Made by a program: the position numbers and the translations under genes
Assembly (NCBI RefSeq): GCF_001432305.1
Contig: NZ_KQ483358.1
Coordinates: forward strand, 1,700,857-1,764,856
Reading direction: 5' to 3'
Source of the DNA: Curvibacter sp. PAE-UM
GTDB taxonomy: Bacteria > Pseudomonadota > Gammaproteobacteria > Burkholderiales > Burkholderiaceae_C
DNA: 64,000 bases
The notes under the pieces: generated by a model
Database searches by the model: none
What the model saw: the letters and a program-made list of their open reading frames with translations, nothing else
What the model was told of the DNA's origin: nothing
Shown: piece after piece, positions 1 through 8,842 of the stretch
Layout: the number at the start of each line of letters is the position of its first letter
How positions within the stretch are numbered: position 1 is the first letter of the stretch

Positions 1-69
1 CGTCGCGCGCCTAGATTGGCGCGGTTTTAACCACGTTCGCACTTGAGAAATCAGTGTGAACAGGCCCTA

Positions 70-669
70 ATGCAAAAGCCGACCGACTGCCTGCTGCTGC
101 AGTTCACGCTGGAGCCTGCGCCCGCCGACCGCCTGGCCGCCGCCGCGGCCCAGTGCTGCGCCGACAGCGGGCTGTCGCTGCAGCGCCTGGCCCGTGCGCA
201 GCAGGACGGGTTGGCGTATCTCTACGCGCGCCTGCCGCAGCGCACGCTGCTGGGCGAGGAGGCCCTGCCGCCCCTGGCCGCCCTGCTGGGGCGGCGCATC
301 CCCGTGGCACGCGACATCCGCGTCTCGCGCCTGCAGCAGGTCTACACGGCACCGGGTCATGCCCACGGCGAAACCGCTGTTTTCCACTACGTGGTCGAGA
401 CCGATCCGGAAGCCGGCTGGTTGCCCGAACTGGAACGCTGGTACGACCAGGAGCACATGCCCGGCCTGGCCCGCGTGCCCGGCTGCATCCTGGCCCAGCG
501 TTATTACAACCACGACCAGGGCCCGCTCTCGCTGGCCTGTTATGACCTGGTCTCCGAGCAGGTGCTGGGCTCGCCGCCCTGGCTGGCCGTGCGCGGCACC
601 CCCTGGAGCGACATCGTGCGTCCGCATTTCACCAACACCAGACGCACCATGTTCCGCGCGCTGGGCTGA
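70..669 (+). CDS. EthD-like dimeric alpha/beta-barrel protein (hypothetical)
   Basis: The 199-residue product has no signal peptide or membrane segment. Its second half (about residues 110-190) carries a pattern seen in EthD/dimeric alpha-beta-barrel proteins, a Trp-Tyr-x-x-Glu-His-Met-Pro-x-Leu stretch followed by a Val-Pro-Gly turn and an Arg-Tyr-Tyr strand. The first half could be a weaker copy of the same fold. An in-frame TTG at 43 would add nine residues; I prefer the ATG at 70. No ligand or reaction can be named. The gene stands alone, pointing toward the convergent gene that ends at 682. Confidence 0.7.
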   Translation: MQKPTDCLLLQFTLEPAPADRLAAAAAQCCADSGLSLQRLARAQQDGLAYLYARLPQRTLLGEEALPPLAALLGRRIPVARDIRVSRLQQVYTAPGHAHGETAVFHYVVETDPEAGWLPELERWYDQEHMPGLARVPGCILAQRYYNHDQGPLSLACYDLVSEQVLGSPPWLAVRGTPWSDIVRPHFTNTRRTMFRALG

Positions 670-681
670 ATCGGAAGGATC

Positions 682-1107
682 TCAACGCGCCCGGCGCAGG
701 CAGTCCATGCGGGCGTCCAGGATGCGGGTCTCCGCCTCGCGGTAGGCGCGCTGCTGCTCGAAGCTGGGTTTGGGAGGCAGCTTGATCTGATCGATCTCCC
801 GGTTCGCCGTGTCCGTGCACTGCCTTTCGCGGGCCACGGCTGCCTGGGCCGCCGGGCTGCCGGGCCTGGGCCGGCTGGCCTCTTCGCAGGCACGAGCCTT
901 TGCTCCTGCGGCTTCCAGCGCGGCATGGATGGGCGCCATGAACTGCCGCTGTGTCTCTTGATCGCTGCCGGGGGCCGGCGCACGGGCCATGGCCTCGCGC
1001 TGGATGCGTGCCGATTCGGCCTCGAATTCGGCGATGCAGCGCGGGTTCTCGGCCCGGGCCGTGGTGGCCAGCAGCAGGCTGCAGATAAGGGCAAGGACGT
1101 ACTTCAT
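682..1107 (-). CDS. Small secreted hypothetical protein
   Basis: The gene encodes 141 residues with a clear Sec signal peptide ending in Ala-Arg-Ala at about residue 19. The mature part is helical, rich in Arg, Glu, Gln and Ala, with four Cys residues spread along it (CIAEF, ACEE, QCTD, DCLR), so disulfides in the periplasm are plausible. A GGGAG ribosome binding site lies just before the ATG at 1107. A much longer open frame continues upstream, antisense to the neighbouring phosphatase gene; the signal peptide fixes this shorter start. I recognise no family. Confidence 0.75.
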   Translation of the reverse strand: MKYVLALICSLLLATTARAENPRCIAEFEAESARIQREAMARAPAPGSDQETQRQFMAPIHAALEAAGAKARACEEASRPRPGSPAAQAAVARERQCTDTANREIDQIKLPPKPSFEQQRAYREAETRILDARMDCLRRAR

Positions 1108-1233
1108 CGCGGGTCGCTCCCGTGAGGGTGATGGGGAAACATTGTGCGTTATGGCGACACCTCCCACGTTCAGGGGATGACGGCTCAGGCTCGAGAGGCT
1201 AAGCTCGCGCGAACTCGCAACAGGGAGCACACC

Positions 1234-2787
1234 ATGAAACGACTCGGACCCGTCCTGCAATTTCTCGGCTGCGAACAAGGCCAGTGGCGTGTCAGCGCCC
1301 TGTGGGCGCAGGACAGCGCCGACGCTGCGCCTGTGCTCACGGCCGGTGGACGGCCGGTGCAGCTTGCGCAGGCCAGCGTGCCCGGCAGCACCTGCACCGC
1401 CTGGCGTTTCGAGTTCGCGGTGGCGCAGACGGCCGCGGTGCAGGAGGTGGCCTACAGCATCGGCGGCGAGCAGCACGGTTTCTGCGTGCCGGCGCGCGAC
1501 ACCATGCCCTCGATGGCCTATGCCTCGTGCAACGGCTTTTCCGATCCGACCCTGATGAAAAAGGTCAAAGAGCCCAACGCGCTGTGGGCACGCCTGGGCC
1601 GGCTGCACGCAGGCACGGACCGCGTCGATAGCCAGAGCTACGGCCCCCTGCACCTGCTGCTGCTCGGCGGCGACCAGGTCTACAGCGACGCCATGTGGGC
1701 CGTGATTCCCGAGCTCAAGGCCTGGTGCGCGCTGCCGCGCGACAAGCGCTTCAAGGCCGCTTTCACCGCCACCTTGCGCCGCAAGATCGAGGCGCATTTC
1801 AGCAGCATCTACCTGGACCGCTGGTCCCAGCCCGAGGTGGCGACCATGCTGGCCCGCCTGCCCACCGTGATGATGTGGGATGACCACGACATCATGGACG
1901 GCTGGGGTTCCTACCCGGCCGAGCAGCACCAGTGCCCCGTCTACCAGGGCATCTTCGAGGTGGCGCGCAATGCTTTCGCGCTGTTCCAGCGGCAGGCCCT
2001 GGGCGCGCTGCCGCCGGCCACGTTGCCGGGGCAGGACCAGCACAACAGCGCCTGGCGCATCGGCGAGCTGGGCCTGCTGGTGCTGGACATGCGCAGCGAG
2101 CGCCGCCCGCGCTCGGGCGACGCGCAGGCCACGGGCGGCGTGCTGCAAGCCGAGCAGGTGCTCAGCCCCAAGAGCTGGGCGGCCGTCTACCAGTGGCTGG
2201 CCGGACAGGAGGCTGCGGGTGGTTTGAAACATCTCTTTGTCATGAGCAGCATTCCCGTGGTGCATCCGGGTCTCGACCTGATCGAGAAGGTGCTGGGCGT
2301 GCTGCCGGGCCAGCAGGAGATGGAGGACGACCTGCGCGACCACTGGGCCAGCGCGCCGCACAAGGCCGAGCGCCTGCGCCTCATCCACCGCCTGCTGCAG
2401 GTCGCGGCCCGGGGCGTGCGCGTCACTCTCCTCTCAGGCGACGTGCATGTGGCGGCGCTGGGGGTGATCGAGTCCACGCGCGAGGGCGGCAAGGCCTGTG
2501 TCATCAACCAGCTCACCAGCAGCGCCATCGTGCACCCGACCTCCTCGGCGATGGAGGTGTTCGTGCTGGAGCACGTGGCCCGGCACGAGGAACAGGTCGA
2601 CCGCGGCATCACCACCCGCATGCTGGAGTTCCCCACCACCAGCCGCTGCATCAAGGCCAGCCGCAACTTCCTCACCCTGCAGCCCGATGCTGCGGGCGGC
2701 GAAGACCGCTACTGGGCCAACTGGTGGGTCGAGGGTGAGCCCCACCCCTATACCAAGGTGGTCCACACCACCACCGCACCTGCATAA
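1234..2787 (+). CDS. PhoD-like metallophosphatase family protein
   Basis: The 517-residue protein belongs to the PhoD-like metallophosphoesterases, binuclear-metal enzymes hydrolysing phosphate mono- or diesters. Visible metal-site motifs are Gly-Gly-Asp-Gln (residues 145-148), Trp-Asp-Asp-His-Asp (215-219) and, near the C-terminal third, Leu-Ser-Gly-Asp-Val-His. The YASCNG segment near residue 96 also fits the family. The N-terminal about 90 residues look like the beta-sandwich domain found before PhoD catalytic domains. No signal peptide is seen, unlike exported PhoD enzymes, so a cytoplasmic role is possible. The ATG at 1234 is chosen because CAGGGAG lies in front; the frame stays open upstream to 1144. 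The substrate is unknown. Confidence 0.85.
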   Translation: MKRLGPVLQFLGCEQGQWRVSALWAQDSADAAPVLTAGGRPVQLAQASVPGSTCTAWRFEFAVAQTAAVQEVAYSIGGEQHGFCVPARDTMPSMAYASCNGFSDPTLMKKVKEPNALWARLGRLHAGTDRVDSQSYGPLHLLLLGGDQVYSDAMWAVIPELKAWCALPRDKRFKAAFTATLRRKIEAHFSSIYLDRWSQPEVATMLARLPTVMMWDDHDIMDGWGSYPAEQHQCPVYQGIFEVARNAFALFQRQALGALPPATLPGQDQHNSAWRIGELGLLVLDMRSERRPRSGDAQATGGVLQAEQVLSPKSWAAVYQWLAGQEAAGGLKHLFVMSSIPVVHPGLDLIEKVLGVLPGQQEMEDDLRDHWASAPHKAERLRLIHRLLQVAARGVRVTLLSGDVHVAALGVIESTREGGKACVINQLTSSAIVHPTSSAMEVFVLEHVARHEEQVDRGITTRMLEFPTTSRCIKASRNFLTLQPDAAGGEDRYWANWWVEGEPHPYTKVVHTTTAPA

Positions 2788-2808
2788 GGGCGGGTGGAGC
2801 GTCGACGC

Positions 2809-3507
2809 TCAACGCCGGCCCATGTGCCCGGGGTTGTGGCCATGGCCGTGGTGGCGAGGGGCGCCGTGCCGCGGGTAGCCGCCACCGAAGTGCAGCTGCA
2901 CCCCCACGGACGGGGGGCGATAGTACGGGTAGGGATAAGCATAGGGATAAGGGCGCACGTAATAGACCGACGGCGCAACGACCACGGGTGGCGCATACAC
3001 CGGGGCCGTCGTCACCATGGGTTCGGGCGGCGGTGCGCCAGGCTCGCCCAAGTCCGCCGGTGACACGCGCAGCGCGATGGTCTGGCCCGGGTCGTAGGGC
3101 AGTTGCACCGTGTATTCCTTGTCGGCGTAGATGTAGATCACGCGGTAGCCCACCGTGCGGTTCTCGTAGAAGGTCTGCATGCCGCAGCGTTGCACCTCGT
3201 GCAGTTCGGTGGGCGGGGCTCCCTCGATGCGGTCGCCGATCACTGCGCCACCGATGGCGCCCAGCACCGTGGCCGCGCCCGAACCTTGGCCGGCCGCATT
3301 GCCGACGATGCCGCCAGCGACGGCGCCGATGACTGCACCCGCGCCGCTCCTGGGCGGTTGCACCGCAACGCGCTCGGTGCTGCACACCTGGCGCGGTACC
3401 GGCACCTGCTGCACCACCGGGGTGGCCGACAGCACCAGCCCCTGCTCCTGCGCGGCGCACAGGCCGGCGGCGAGCAGGGCGCCGGCCAGAACCAGCGTTT
3501 TCTTCAT
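2809..3507 (-). CDS. Glycine-zipper 2TM-type envelope protein
   Basis: The 232-residue product starts with a signal peptide (about residues 1-19, ending in Leu-Cys-Ala-Ala-Gln). Residues about 50-90 form a Gly/Ala-rich pair of hydrophobic hairpins (GAVIGAVAGGIVGN and AVLGAIGGAVIGD type), the signature of glycine-zipper 2TM outer-membrane-associated proteins such as the SlyB/YmgG group. A short beta-rich region follows (Arg-Val-Ile-Tyr-Ile-Tyr). The tail is Tyr/Pro-rich and ends His/Gly-rich. GAGGAG precedes the ATG at 3507. It converges with the PhoD-like gene. Function is probably envelope-related; details are not readable from sequence. Confidence 0.8.
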   Translation of the reverse strand: MKKTLVLAGALLAAGLCAAQEQGLVLSATPVVQQVPVPRQVCSTERVAVQPPRSGAGAVIGAVAGGIVGNAAGQGSGAATVLGAIGGAVIGDRIEGAPPTELHEVQRCGMQTFYENRTVGYRVIYIYADKEYTVQLPYDPGQTIALRVSPADLGEPGAPPPEPMVTTAPVYAPPVVVAPSVYYVRPYPYAYPYPYYRPPSVGVQLHFGGGYPRHGAPRHHGHGHNPGHMGRR

Positions 3508-3662
3508 GGTCTTGCTCCTCGTCATGCCCTGTCTAACGCGGCCGGCCGGTGCCCAGCCGACGGACAGCCCTGTCTTTTGCCTGTCGCGTGTGTAAAGACG
3601 GTCGGGGCGCGGCGGCGGTGTAGAGTTTGCTTGTTCCGGTCTCACAACAACGAGGAGAAATC

Positions 3663-4481
3663 ATGATCCGCATGCATGCCGCCCGGCTCCGGGCCTTCCT
3701 GGGTATCGCTTTCCTGTCCCTGGCCGCCTTGACGGCCGGCGCGCAGACCAAACCCCGCGTGCTCGACGCCGGCGTCGTCAACCCGGCCTCGGCCATCTAC
3801 ATCGGCAACAGCTTCTTCTATTACAACAACAGCCTGCACGGCCATGTGGGCCGGCTCATTGCAGAGGGCATGCCGGGCCACCGCCACCGCGCCAGCTCGG
3901 TCACCATCAGCGGTTCGGGCTTCGACTGGCACGACGTCGACTCCTACTTCCGTCCCAACGCCATCGGCGGCTACTCCTTCGGTCCCAACAACGTGGTGAG
4001 CTTCAACAAGCTCGACAAGCTGTTCGACGTGGCCATCATGATGGACTGCAGCCAGTGCCCGCTGCACCCGCAGCTCAAGACCGTGTTCAAGGAGTATGCG
4101 AAGAAGCACAGCGACACCGTGCGCAAGCACGGCGCCAAGCCCGCGTTTTTCATGTCCTGGGCTTACCAGGATGCGCCCGAGATGACGGCCCAGTTGGCCG
4201 AGGCCTACACCCAGGCCGCCAACGAGAACGACGTCTTCGTCATCCCCGCCGGCCTGGCCTTCGCGCGTTCCATCGCACAAAAGCCGGATCTGAACCTCTA
4301 CGTCGCCGACAAGCGTCACCCCAGCCTGGCCGGCACCTACCTGGCGGCCTGCACGGTGTATGCCTCACTGTTCAAGAAGTCGCCCGTGGGCCTGGCCTAC
4401 AACGCTGGCCTGAGCCCGGAGGTGGCGCGCCACCTGCAGACCGTGGCCTGGGAAACCGTGCAGGCCTATCACCAACCCTGA
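3663..4481 (+). CDS. Secreted SGNH/GDSL-like protein
   Basis: The 272-residue protein has a signal peptide (about residues 1-28, cleavage near Ala-Gly-Ala-Gln). After it comes Ile-Tyr-Ile-Gly-Asn-Ser-Phe-Phe-Tyr-Tyr-Asn, which resembles block I of SGNH hydrolases with Gly-Asn-Ser in place of Gly-Asp-Ser. Near the C-terminus Asp-Lys-Arg-His-Pro-Ser-Leu-Ala-Gly matches the Asp-x-x-His block V. Catalytic Ser, Asp and His therefore appear to be present. This points to a periplasmic esterase or carbohydrate-modifying enzyme, but the substrate cannot be inferred. GAGGAG precedes the ATG at 3663. It is divergent from the glycine-zipper gene. Confidence 0.7.
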   Translation: MIRMHAARLRAFLGIAFLSLAALTAGAQTKPRVLDAGVVNPASAIYIGNSFFYYNNSLHGHVGRLIAEGMPGHRHRASSVTISGSGFDWHDVDSYFRPNAIGGYSFGPNNVVSFNKLDKLFDVAIMMDCSQCPLHPQLKTVFKEYAKKHSDTVRKHGAKPAFFMSWAYQDAPEMTAQLAEAYTQAANENDVFVIPAGLAFARSIAQKPDLNLYVADKRHPSLAGTYLAACTVYASLFKKSPVGLAYNAGLSPEVARHLQTVAWETVQAYHQP

Positions 4482-4523
4482 GACGGGGCGCTCCGGCCAT
4501 CGCGCGGTGGCCCCCGTTCGAGG

Positions 4524-4564
4524 GCCGTCCGCTTGCCGCGGACGGCGCAGGCCTGCAAGCAGGC
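4524..4564. repeat. Two adjacent GC-rich inverted repeats
   Basis: GCCGTCCGC (4524-4532) pairs with GCGGACGGC (4538-4546), and GCCTGC (4551-4556) pairs with GCAGGC (4559-4564). They sit downstream of the SGNH-like gene and could be 3'-end hairpins. There is no T-run, so an intrinsic terminator is not supported. Confidence 0.4.
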
Positions 4565-4654
4565 GGGCGCGAAGCCGGATTGAGGGCCGGCGTCCGGTCC
4601 TCGTTTTCTCGCCTGCGGGACCGTTAAGATCGCCCGTCAGGGAGGAACATCAAG

Positions 4655-5209
4655 ATGACCGAAGTCATAGGCCGCTTTTTCAAATACCTGCTCGTGGTCG
4701 TGCTGGGCGCCGGTGGACTGGTGCTGGCCCTCAGCCATGACCGTCTCCATGTCTACCAGAGTTCTTTGGGCGAAACCTCGCCGCAGATCACCATGCGCTA
4801 CGAACAACTGTCCGTGGACATGGACGAAGCCGCCGTGCGCCGGCACTTCACGGGCGTGAACCTGGATTGTTTTGGCCAGCCCAAGGAGGCCAATGGGCTG
4901 GGCGACCGGGTCTGCTATGCCCCGATAGACGCAGTGGACGGCAATGCAGCACTGACGCTGGCACTCTTTTTCAACAAAGGCCGCCTCAGCGTGGCCGTGG
5001 TGCATGTGCCCTGGTGGCGGCATCTGGGCATGAAGAAGCGCCTGCTGGCACGATACGGGGAACCCGGTTCCGGCGGGGTGACCGACAAGGGCACCCCCGT
5101 CCTGCGCTGGAAGTTGCCTAACGGCGACCTGGACTTTATCCGCGACCGCGACCTCAATCCCCTGAACTGGAGCGGTGTGGTCTGGCTCGGCAAGGACAGC
5201 AGCCGCTGA
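4655..5209 (+). CDS. Membrane-anchored hypothetical protein
   Basis: The 184-residue product has one N-terminal hydrophobic helix (about residues 8-28) that acts as a signal anchor, followed by a roughly 150-residue extracytoplasmic domain. The mature part contains two Cys residues (Leu-Asp-Cys and Arg-Val-Cys-Tyr) that could form a disulfide. A conserved-looking core Arg-Tyr-Gly-Glu-Pro-Gly is followed by a Trp-rich end. GGAGGA lies ten bases before the ATG. I recognise no family. It is convergent with the dehydrogenase-like gene that ends at 5224. Confidence 0.7.
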   Translation: MTEVIGRFFKYLLVVVLGAGGLVLALSHDRLHVYQSSLGETSPQITMRYEQLSVDMDEAAVRRHFTGVNLDCFGQPKEANGLGDRVCYAPIDAVDGNAALTLALFFNKGRLSVAVVHVPWWRHLGMKKRLLARYGEPGSGGVTDKGTPVLRWKLPNGDLDFIRDRDLNPLNWSGVVWLGKDSSR

Positions 5210-5223
5210 GGCGCTGGCGCGAC

Positions 5224-6294
5224 CTACTTCTTCGCCGCGCGGTTGCGTTCCAGCTGCGCGTCCACCAGCGCCACCACCTCGTCCACAGCGGGGTGGCGTA
5301 GGCCCTTCTGTGCAGCGACGGCCTGCACGAGGCGGTCCACGCGTTCGATGTTGGGCGCGCCGGCGTACAGGGCGCGCGCAGCAGAGGACGGGCTGGCCAG
5401 TCCCTGCGCGGCCGCGGCGTATTTCTCGAAAGGCACCAGGTCCTCGTCCTTCGCGCCGAGCGACTTGCACAAGTCACCGACCCAGTTGTAGACCGCGCGC
5501 GAAGTGGCCAGATCGCTGTGCACCGCTTCCTTGATGGGGCGCACGCCCTGCGGCGTCACGCAGCGGTAGTTGCCGGCCAGCAGCATGCTCCACTTGGCCA
5601 GCGGCACGAAGACCGAATCGTGCACCTTGAGCTTCACCGGCAGTTCGGTGGGCTGGCCATCCACCTCGAAGCGGATCGCCTCGATGTCGGCCTGCAGGCG
5701 GCGCAGCATGGCGGTGTGCGTGTCGGAGACGAAACGCGCCGCCTTGAAGTTGGTGGGCAGGCGCACCTGCAGCACGTTGACCTGTTCCTCCGGCGGGCGG
5801 AAGGCCTGCGGGTCGGGGCTGCACAGTGTCATGCTGGCCGGGTCGAAGCTGTCCCACACCGTGGGGTCGGTATAGGCGCTGCGGCAGGCATCGGTGGCCA
5901 CGCCGGGCAGGCGCGCCAGATAGGGCAGGGGCGGCATGTTCATGATGGACATGCAAGGCACCTTCGACTTGGCCACCGCGTCGAGCAGCTCCCGCACGCC
6001 GGGGCTGCGGTACTGCGGCTCCTGCATGGCCAGGCCTACCAGGTCGTAGTCGGCCGGCTTCACGTCGGCCGGGCCGGCGGCCAGGAGCTGTCCCGGATAG
6101 CGGCGCGAATCCAGTTCCACCAGGCCTTCGCGGCCCTTGAGGGGCAGGCGCACGCGGATGCCTTCGCGGTTGATCAGCTCCACTTCATTGGGCAGGCACA
6201 CCAGGGTGACCTGGTGGCCGGCCATGACCAGCTTGATGCCCAGCAGCGAACCGTAGGACGCGCCGAGGATGAGGATCTTGCAGGGCTGGCTCAT
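5224..6294 (-). CDS. Ketopantoate reductase (PanE/ApbA)-like dehydrogenase
   Basis: The 356-residue protein begins with a Rossmann nucleotide-binding segment, Ile-Leu-Ile-Leu-Gly-Ala-Ser-Tyr-Gly-Ser-Leu-Leu-Gly, followed by the His-Gln-Val-Thr-Leu-Val-Cys strand. This matches the 6-phosphogluconate-dehydrogenase-like fold of ketopantoate reductases. The glycine pattern (GASYGS) differs from the usual GxGxxG. The family reduces 2-ketopantoate with NADPH or acts on related 2-keto acids. The protein is longer than typical PanE (about 300), and no linked pantothenate gene is present, so a different substrate is likely. A good AGGAGA site precedes the ATG at 6294. Confidence 0.65.
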   Translation of the reverse strand: MSQPCKILILGASYGSLLGIKLVMAGHQVTLVCLPNEVELINREGIRVRLPLKGREGLVELDSRRYPGQLLAAGPADVKPADYDLVGLAMQEPQYRSPGVRELLDAVAKSKVPCMSIMNMPPLPYLARLPGVATDACRSAYTDPTVWDSFDPASMTLCSPDPQAFRPPEEQVNVLQVRLPTNFKAARFVSDTHTAMLRRLQADIEAIRFEVDGQPTELPVKLKVHDSVFVPLAKWSMLLAGNYRCVTPQGVRPIKEAVHSDLATSRAVYNWVGDLCKSLGAKDEDLVPFEKYAAAAQGLASPSSAARALYAGAPNIERVDRLVQAVAAQKGLRHPAVDEVVALVDAQLERNRAAKK

Positions 6295-6380
6295 GATGTC
6301 TCCTGTTGGGGGTCGCCCCCGCTGTCGTCAGGGTGAACCGGCCCTGGCCCCGTGCGCTGGCGGGCGCCGGCTGGCGGGTC

Positions 6381-6521
6381 TTATTTGTTCTTTTCCTTGC
6401 CGCGCGGAATGACGGCCGTGATCGGCGGCATCGGGCGGTCGGAGGTTGAAGTCTTGGGCGGCGAAGTGTCTTTCTTCGGTTTCTTTGCCATCTTGTTGCT
6501 GCGTTGTTCACCTTTGGCCAT
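6381..6521 (-). CDS. 46-residue basic protein
   Basis: This short gene encodes 46 residues, strongly basic, opening Met-Ala-Lys-Gly-Glu-Gln-Arg-Ser-Asn-Lys and containing Lys-Lys-Pro-Lys-Lys-Asp. Small proteins with this kind of opening occur in many proteobacteria as conserved hypotheticals. GGAGG is well placed before the ATG at 6521. It lies about 90 bases downstream of the dehydrogenase-like gene on the other side of its start, on the same strand. The lysine-rich, disorder-like composition suggests nucleic acid or ribosome contact; that is only inference. Confidence 0.65.
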   Translation of the reverse strand: MAKGEQRSNKMAKKPKKDTSPPKTSTSDRPMPPITAVIPRGKEKNK

Positions 6522-6674
6522 AAGTCCTCCATGGGTTGCGGTCCCGGAACGGCACCTGACCCGCATGGTAAGCCAGAAAACCGGCCGCATTACAAATCGA
6601 CACGCACATCTCTTGGAGTCGTCATGGCCTGGTGCTAGCATGACCGTCCCGCAACCCTGCATCGGCGTGCGTCC

Positions 6675-7544
6675 ATGAACAGAAGCAGCAGAATCGTCCT
6701 GGCCTTCCTCGTCACAGCCGTGCTGGTCGGTCTCATCGCCTGGCTGCTCTGGCCCCAGCCGGCGCCGCCCGCGCCCAAGCCGGTGCCCATCACCCTGCCG
6801 GTCAACAGCGGCGCAGAGGTCACGGTCTCGCCCGTGCCGTCCAACGATCCCATCCGCCATCCGGTGCAGGCCATCGAGGCCACCGAGGCGTCCCCGCGGC
6901 CGCTGCCCGCCCTGGGCCAGTCCGACGCGCGCCTGCAGCAGGACCTCAACGCCCTGGTGGGCCGCAAGAACGTGCAGACCTTCGTGCTGCTGGAGAGTTT
7001 CGTGCGCCGCGCCGTGGCCACGGTGGACAACCTGGGGCGCGAACACGCCGCGCCCAGCATGTGGCCCGTGCACCCGACCGCCGGGCGTTTCACCACGCTC
7101 AAGCAGGGCGAGGGCGAAGTCATCAACCCCGACAACGGGCAGCGCTACGTGCCCCTGGTGCAGTTCATCGAATCGGTGGACAGCCGCAAGGCCGTGCAAC
7201 TCTACGTTTCGCTCTACCCGCTGTTCCAGCAGGCCTATGTGGAGCTCGGCTACCCCAAGGCTTATTTCAACGACCGCCTGGTCGCCGTCATCGACCAGCT
7301 GCTCAGCACCCCGGTGATCGAAGGCCCGCTGGCCGTGACCCTGGTGGACGTGAAGGGCCCCATCGCTTCCGAGCGCCCCTGGACCCGCTACGAGTTCTCC
7401 GACGAGAAGCTGCAGTCGCTGGCCGCCGGGCAGAAGATGCTGCTGCGCACCGGCCCGGTCAACCACCGCCGCCTCAAGGCCAAGCTGCTCGACATCCGCA
7501 AGCTGCTGACCAAGGCCGAACTGCCGGCCAGCGTCAAGCCCTAG
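6675..7544 (+). CDS. DUF3014 family membrane-anchored protein
   Basis: The 289-residue protein has an N-terminal transmembrane helix (about residues 8-27), a Pro-rich linker, and a soluble domain from about residue 80 to the end. The domain contains Leu-Leu-Glu-Ser-Phe-Val-Arg-Arg, Tyr-Val-Ser-Leu-Tyr-Pro-Leu-Phe and Tyr-Pro-x-Ala-Tyr-Phe-Asn-Asp, which I associate with DUF3014. The domain should be periplasmic. The biochemical role of the family is not known. It is divergent from the 46-residue gene and convergent with the DUF2855 gene. Confidence 0.75.
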   Translation: MNRSSRIVLAFLVTAVLVGLIAWLLWPQPAPPAPKPVPITLPVNSGAEVTVSPVPSNDPIRHPVQAIEATEASPRPLPALGQSDARLQQDLNALVGRKNVQTFVLLESFVRRAVATVDNLGREHAAPSMWPVHPTAGRFTTLKQGEGEVINPDNGQRYVPLVQFIESVDSRKAVQLYVSLYPLFQQAYVELGYPKAYFNDRLVAVIDQLLSTPVIEGPLAVTLVDVKGPIASERPWTRYEFSDEKLQSLAAGQKMLLRTGPVNHRRLKAKLLDIRKLLTKAELPASVKP

Positions 7545-7550
7545 CCAGTT

Positions 7551-8675
7551 TCAGGGCGCCAGCATCAGCCCGGCACGCGGATCGCTGCGCCCGGCCAGCA
7601 GTTGTTGGTAGGCCGCGCTCACGGCCTCGGCCCCCCGGTCGGCGTGGATCACCAGCCAGGGCTGCGCGGGGTCGTTCACCTTTTGCATGAACGCCGACCA
7701 GGCCTGGTCCAGGCGCTCTTCGAAACCCGCCGCTCCCCAGCCCTCGGGCGGTGGTGCACTGCGTTTCTTGCCCTGGGCCGGGGCAAAGAACAGCTCGGGC
7801 CGCGGCCCGGGCAGGCCGCCGGCACCGCCCAGCGCTTCCCAGTGGCTGCCGCCCACCGAACAGCTGTACTTCAAGGCCGTGCCGAAATGCTCGTGGATCG
7901 TGCGGCGCAGGCCGGCATCGCCGGCGAAGTCGATGTAGACCGTGGGCAGGTCCGGGTCCAGGCTGGCCACCTCCTCGTAGCGCGTCACGGCGCCATAACA
8001 GCCCAGCCCGCGCGTGAAGTCCAGGTTGCCGGCCGAGGTGAGCCCGTGCACCGTGGGGCCACCGGCGCGGCGCGCGAGACAGAAGGCCGTGCCGTAGGCG
8101 GTCTTGCTCGATGCGCTGGACAGCAGCAACTGGTCCGCACCGAAGAAATCGTGCTCGGCCATGAAATCGTCGATCAGGAAGGAGGTGGTGAACAGCGGGC
8201 GCAGCACGGCCTGCTGGCCTTCGAGTGCGGGGTCGTAGGCCGGGTCGGCGGCGCAGAACACCAGCTGGTTGTAGACCACGGCCAGCTCGCGCCGGTGCGC
8301 CGCGGCGTCCATGAAACCGCGCGGGTTCACGCGCGCGGCTTGCACCACCAGGTAGTGGCCCATGGGCAGATAACCATAGACGCGCTGGCCGGTGGCCACG
8401 TCCGCGTTGCGCGACTCCACCACCTCGGCAAAACCCCAGACCGGGATGCAGCCCCAGCCCTCGGCCCCGCTGGGGAAGAACTGCCAGTACTTCATCTTGT
8501 CGCCGAAGGCGGCGTAGGTGATGTTGTTGGCCGTCAGCGCGAAGGACAAGACCCGCAGGCGCACTTCGCCCTCGGCCAGGGCACGCGTGGCTGGCGTATC
8601 GGGATCGGGCAGCAGGCGGGTGGCGTGCAGGTCGGCGCGGCTGACGCAGAAACGCGAGGCAGTGGTGGCATTCAT
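7551..8675 (-). CDS. DUF2855 family protein
   Basis: The 374-residue soluble protein matches the DUF2855 family, which resembles medium-chain dehydrogenase/quinone-oxidoreductase folds. Features include Leu-Thr-Ala-Asn-Asn-Ile-Thr-Tyr-Ala near residue 50, a Trp-Gly-Phe-Ala-Glu-Val strand, and Ser-Ser-Ala-Ser-Ser-Lys-Thr-Ala-Tyr-Gly in the centre. A canonical GxGxxG is not obvious. AAGGAA precedes the ATG at 8675; seven further codons are open upstream. The gene is monocistronic. Substrate unknown. Confidence 0.75.
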   Translation of the reverse strand: MNATTASRFCVSRADLHATRLLPDPDTPATRALAEGEVRLRVLSFALTANNITYAAFGDKMKYWQFFPSGAEGWGCIPVWGFAEVVESRNADVATGQRVYGYLPMGHYLVVQAARVNPRGFMDAAAHRRELAVVYNQLVFCAADPAYDPALEGQQAVLRPLFTTSFLIDDFMAEHDFFGADQLLLSSASSKTAYGTAFCLARRAGGPTVHGLTSAGNLDFTRGLGCYGAVTRYEEVASLDPDLPTVYIDFAGDAGLRRTIHEHFGTALKYSCSVGGSHWEALGGAGGLPGPRPELFFAPAQGKKRSAPPPEGWGAAGFEERLDQAWSAFMQKVNDPAQPWLVIHADRGAEAVSAAYQQLLAGRSDPRAGLMLAP

Positions 8676-8842
8676 GGCTGGTTCCTTGCTGAGCAAACCA
8701 GAGCATGCCTGTGCCCGGCCCGCGCCGCTGTCACCGAGGCGATGGGCTGGGCATCACCCTTGCGCAGCACCACGCTGCGGCGCATGATCGGTGACCGGGT
8801 TCTCCGGGTCGAGTTTCCTCTGATCACACACGGGAGCAAGGC

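Noticed and set aside
682-2388. Long reading frame on the - strand spanning the PhoD-like gene
   Set aside because: Only its last 141 codons form a credible gene with signal peptide and ribosome binding site; the rest is the antisense of a clear metallophosphatase gene.
4524-4564. Hairpins after the SGNH-like gene as intrinsic terminators
   Set aside because: Stems are good but no T-run follows on either strand.
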